64,000 nt of DNA from Rhodobacter sp. (GTDB taxonomy: Bacteria > Pseudomonadota > Alphaproteobacteria > Rhodobacterales > Rhodobacteraceae). This document shows, one piece after another, positions 62,918-64,000 of this stretch (positions are counted from its first letter, which is position 1; each line of letters starts with the position of its first letter). The stretch is from NCBI GenBank assembly GCA_027484985.1, contig JAIXRW010000025.1, forward strand, positions 84,875-148,874. The letters run 5' to 3'. Position numbers and translations under genes: made by a program. Below the pieces are notes generated by a model. That model was not told the origin of the DNA. It ran no database searches and saw nothing but the letters and a program-made list of their open reading frames with translations.

Positions 62918-63211
62918 ATGCTGATGTTACGAGTTACGGGCTACGGGGCTTACGGACTGGGTGTCATCGCCCTAGCGATGTTGTCTTATGGTTGGGCGTT
63001 TCTGGGCGCGGCACTGTCGCTGGTTGCGGCCGGAACGTTGTTCCTTGCGGCGGATAAGGTGCTTCTTGTCCTTGGCGAAATCAGAGACCGGATGCCGATG
63101 GCGCCCGCTTCAGAGGCCAGAAGTGACAACAACACGGCCTTCAAGGGGCCGGTCCGAACCGCAGCCGGGATTGATGCGGATATCAAGCGGCTAGGCGCCG
63201 TCAACAACTGA
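62918..63211 (+). CDS. Small membrane protein, function unknown
   Basis: 97 residues from MLMLRVTGYGAYG: a hydrophobic region at about 8-50 that could hold two helices (LGVIALAMLSYGWAFLGAAL, SLVAAGTLFLAADKVLLVLG) and a soluble tail (EIRDRMPMAPASEARSDNNT, GIDADIKRLGAVNN). Earlier in-frame starts (TTG 62831, ATG 62846) exist. Not recognised as any family. Confidence 0.55.
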   Translation: MLMLRVTGYGAYGLGVIALAMLSYGWAFLGAALSLVAAGTLFLAADKVLLVLGEIRDRMPMAPASEARSDNNTAFKGPVRTAAGIDADIKRLGAVNN

Positions 63212-63425
63212 CAGATGACGCCCGGCAAGCGCGGTGTCACCCTCGATCGGCGGGCAAAGGCTGGCCGATCTCGATGCGGCAATGCCAGACCACGCGACCG
63301 AGGAAGGTCGTCGCTTGTTCTGCACTGCCCCGAGGAACTCGGCGCGACTGGCCTAGCCGTTCAGGCAGCAGAAGAACCACATCCCTTTCGAACTGGATTC
63401 GTCCTGCCGCACAGGGGGGGCGGGA

Positions 63426-63450
63426 GATCCCCGCTTTCGCGGGGATGACC
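63426..63450 (+). repeat. ATCCCCGC palindrome, distant copy
   Basis: GATCCCCGC, TTTC, GCGGGGATGACC: the same unit as those after rpoH, 50 kb away. Confidence 0.75.
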
Positions 63451-63550
63451 GGTGGGATGGGTGCGGGGAGGCGTGCGTTTGTGGGGGGGGCCGTTTGCGC
63501 ATAGGGCGGATTGGGATGGTGTTGGGGAGGGGGGAAGGGTGAGGGGGTTG

Positions 63551-63615
63551 GAGGGGCCCGTTTGCCCCGGGGGGCGTTTGCCGGGGATGGCGGGGGGATG
63601 GAGGGGCCCGTTTGC
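63551..63615 (+). repeat. Repeated GAGGGGCCCGTTTGC segments
   Basis: GAGGGGCCCGTTTGC occurs at 63551-63565 and 63601-63615, and a variant GGGGGGCCGTTTGCGC at about 63484. Spacing between the exact copies is 50 bases. Confidence 0.8.
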
Positions 63616-63661
63616 GCGGGGCTGGCGGGGCGATGTGAAAATGACTGCCGGAAATGACGAA

Positions 63662-63683
63662 GGGCGCCTTGCGGCGCCCTTTG
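63662..63683 (-). terminator. Terminator-like hairpin after tRNA-Gly
   Basis: GGGCGCC and GGCGCCC form a 7-bp stem over four bases, directly downstream of the tRNA on its strand, followed by a short T-containing stretch (CTTCGTCATTT). Confidence 0.5.
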
Positions 63684-63689
63684 GTCAAC

Positions 63690-63764
63690 TGGAGCGGGCG
63701 ATGAGATTCGAACTCACGACCCTAACCTTGGCAAGGTTATGCTCTACCCCTGAGCTACGCCCGC
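63690..63764 (-). tRNA. tRNA-Gly (anticodon GCC)
   Basis: On the minus strand GCGGGCG pairs with CGCCCGC as acceptor stem, D-arm GTAGCTCAGGGGTAGAGC, anticodon arm AACCTT-GCC-AAGGTT, and T-arm GTGAGTTCGAATCTCAT. The 3' CCA is encoded after the discriminator T. 75 bases. Confidence 0.96.
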
Positions 63765-63891
63765 ACTCCGTGGGGCGGGTGATAGTGCGACTGCGTTCGG
63801 GGTGCAAGGGGATTTTTTCGCGCTTTGGCGGGGGTGGTGTGACGGGAGGGCGGTGGCCGCCGCTGTCTTTGCTGCGGGGTGGGGCGGGTTT

Positions 63892-63916
63892 GAGTATTTT
63901 TGCAAGGGTGATGGGG
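63892..63916 (+). repeat. Copy of the dispersed motif (GAGTATTTTTGCAAGGGTGA)
   Basis: GAGTATTT start and GCAAGGGTGATGGGG end are conserved. It lies after the tRNA-Gly gene; no gene can be assigned to the final 230 bases of the window. Confidence 0.8.
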
Positions 63917-64000
63917 ACAGGGGAGGGGCCTGTGTGTCTGTCGTGGGGTTTTGGGCTGTAATGGGCGGGGCTGGCGGCAGTGGGGATTGGGGGCGGGGCC

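Larger units (their letters stand above)
63212..63689. other. Intergenic region between the small membrane protein gene and tRNA-Gly
   Basis: Contains a distant copy of the ATCCCCGC palindrome and then about 200 bases of G-rich low-complexity sequence with repeats of GAGGGGCCCGTTTGC. No protein-like frame. Confidence 0.5.

Noticed and set aside
63452..63961. A 169-codon plus-strand frame
   Set aside because: It runs across the tRNA-Gly gene and the G-rich low-complexity tract.

Overview
The window is a GC-rich, densely packed chromosomal segment of an alphaproteobacterium. It most likely comes from the Rhodobacter/Paracoccus group (Rhodobacteraceae). The signs are a LexA site of the GTTC-N7-GTTC type, a fragment of the alphaproteobacterial mutagenesis polymerase DnaE2, an RpoH with alphaproteobacterial features, the CarD/FdxA/SUV3-like helicase neighbourhood, and a his gene order typical of that family. 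The assignment is inference from gene content; no rRNA is present.

Layout. 1-5.1 kb: 3' end of a DegP/DegQ protease, an HD hydrolase, a lipoprotein, an orphan DnaE2-type OB domain with a LexA box at its start codon, a [2Fe-2S] ferredoxin, a Hint-domain protein, a DUF1178 protein and a NUDIX hydrolase. 5.1-10.2 kb: glutathione-peroxidase-like protein, histone-deacetylase-like amidohydrolase and ThpR in one coupled unit, facing two tandem amidases. 10.4-13.5 kb: a small membrane protein and rluD with overlapping start codons, then rpoH and a cluster of palindromic repeats. 13.5-21.8 kb: psd-pssA (phosphatidylethanolamine synthesis), a Gfo/Idh/MocA oxidoreductase, PepF, an ATP-dependent DNA ligase with its MBL-fold exonuclease partner, and a second NUDIX protein. 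21.9-25.9 kb: a four-gene operon of circularly permuted ATP-grasp, alpha-E protein, transglutaminase and Anbu-type proteasome homologue, followed by an array of six designed-looking 23-bp hairpins.

26-40 kb: lysophospholipase-like hydrolase, SCP2 protein, TPR protein, SUV3-like helicase, S4 protein, fdxA, carD, cobS/cobT (lower-ligand end of cobalamin synthesis), a Kef-type antiporter, a 966-residue protein that looks like a GspL-like head fused to a PilP/GspC-like tail, and a SIMPL protein. 40-49.9 kb: metY-type enzyme, VOC protein, divergent Lrp and LysE exporter, glycosyltransferase-like protein, tRNA-Tyr, rlmB, CoA-binding protein, a sensorless HWE kinase, a Crp/Fnr regulator and three small unknown proteins. 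49.9-58.6 kb: hisE, hisF, hisA, hisH and hisB on the minus strand, interleaved with unrelated small genes, an IS481-type transposase remnant and a lytic transglycosylase gene broken by one in-frame TAG codon. 58.6-64 kb: a Mn-type ABC transporter (sitABCD-like) with two Mur/Fur-like operators, a small membrane protein and tRNA-Gly.

The most unusual non-coding signal is a dispersed motif of about 25 bp (core GAGTATTTGGGCAAAGGTG). It occurs at 12 loci between genes, sometimes as facing inverted pairs and twice just upstream of a start codon. A second family of 23-bp hairpins (9-bp arms, 5-base loop) occurs at two loci. A third palindrome (GATCCCCGC...GCGGGGATGACA) clusters after rpoH. Several sites show decay: the DnaE2 remnant, a YjbR/MmcQ remnant, a duplicated glycosyltransferase tail, the IS481 remnant and the interrupted transglycosylase.
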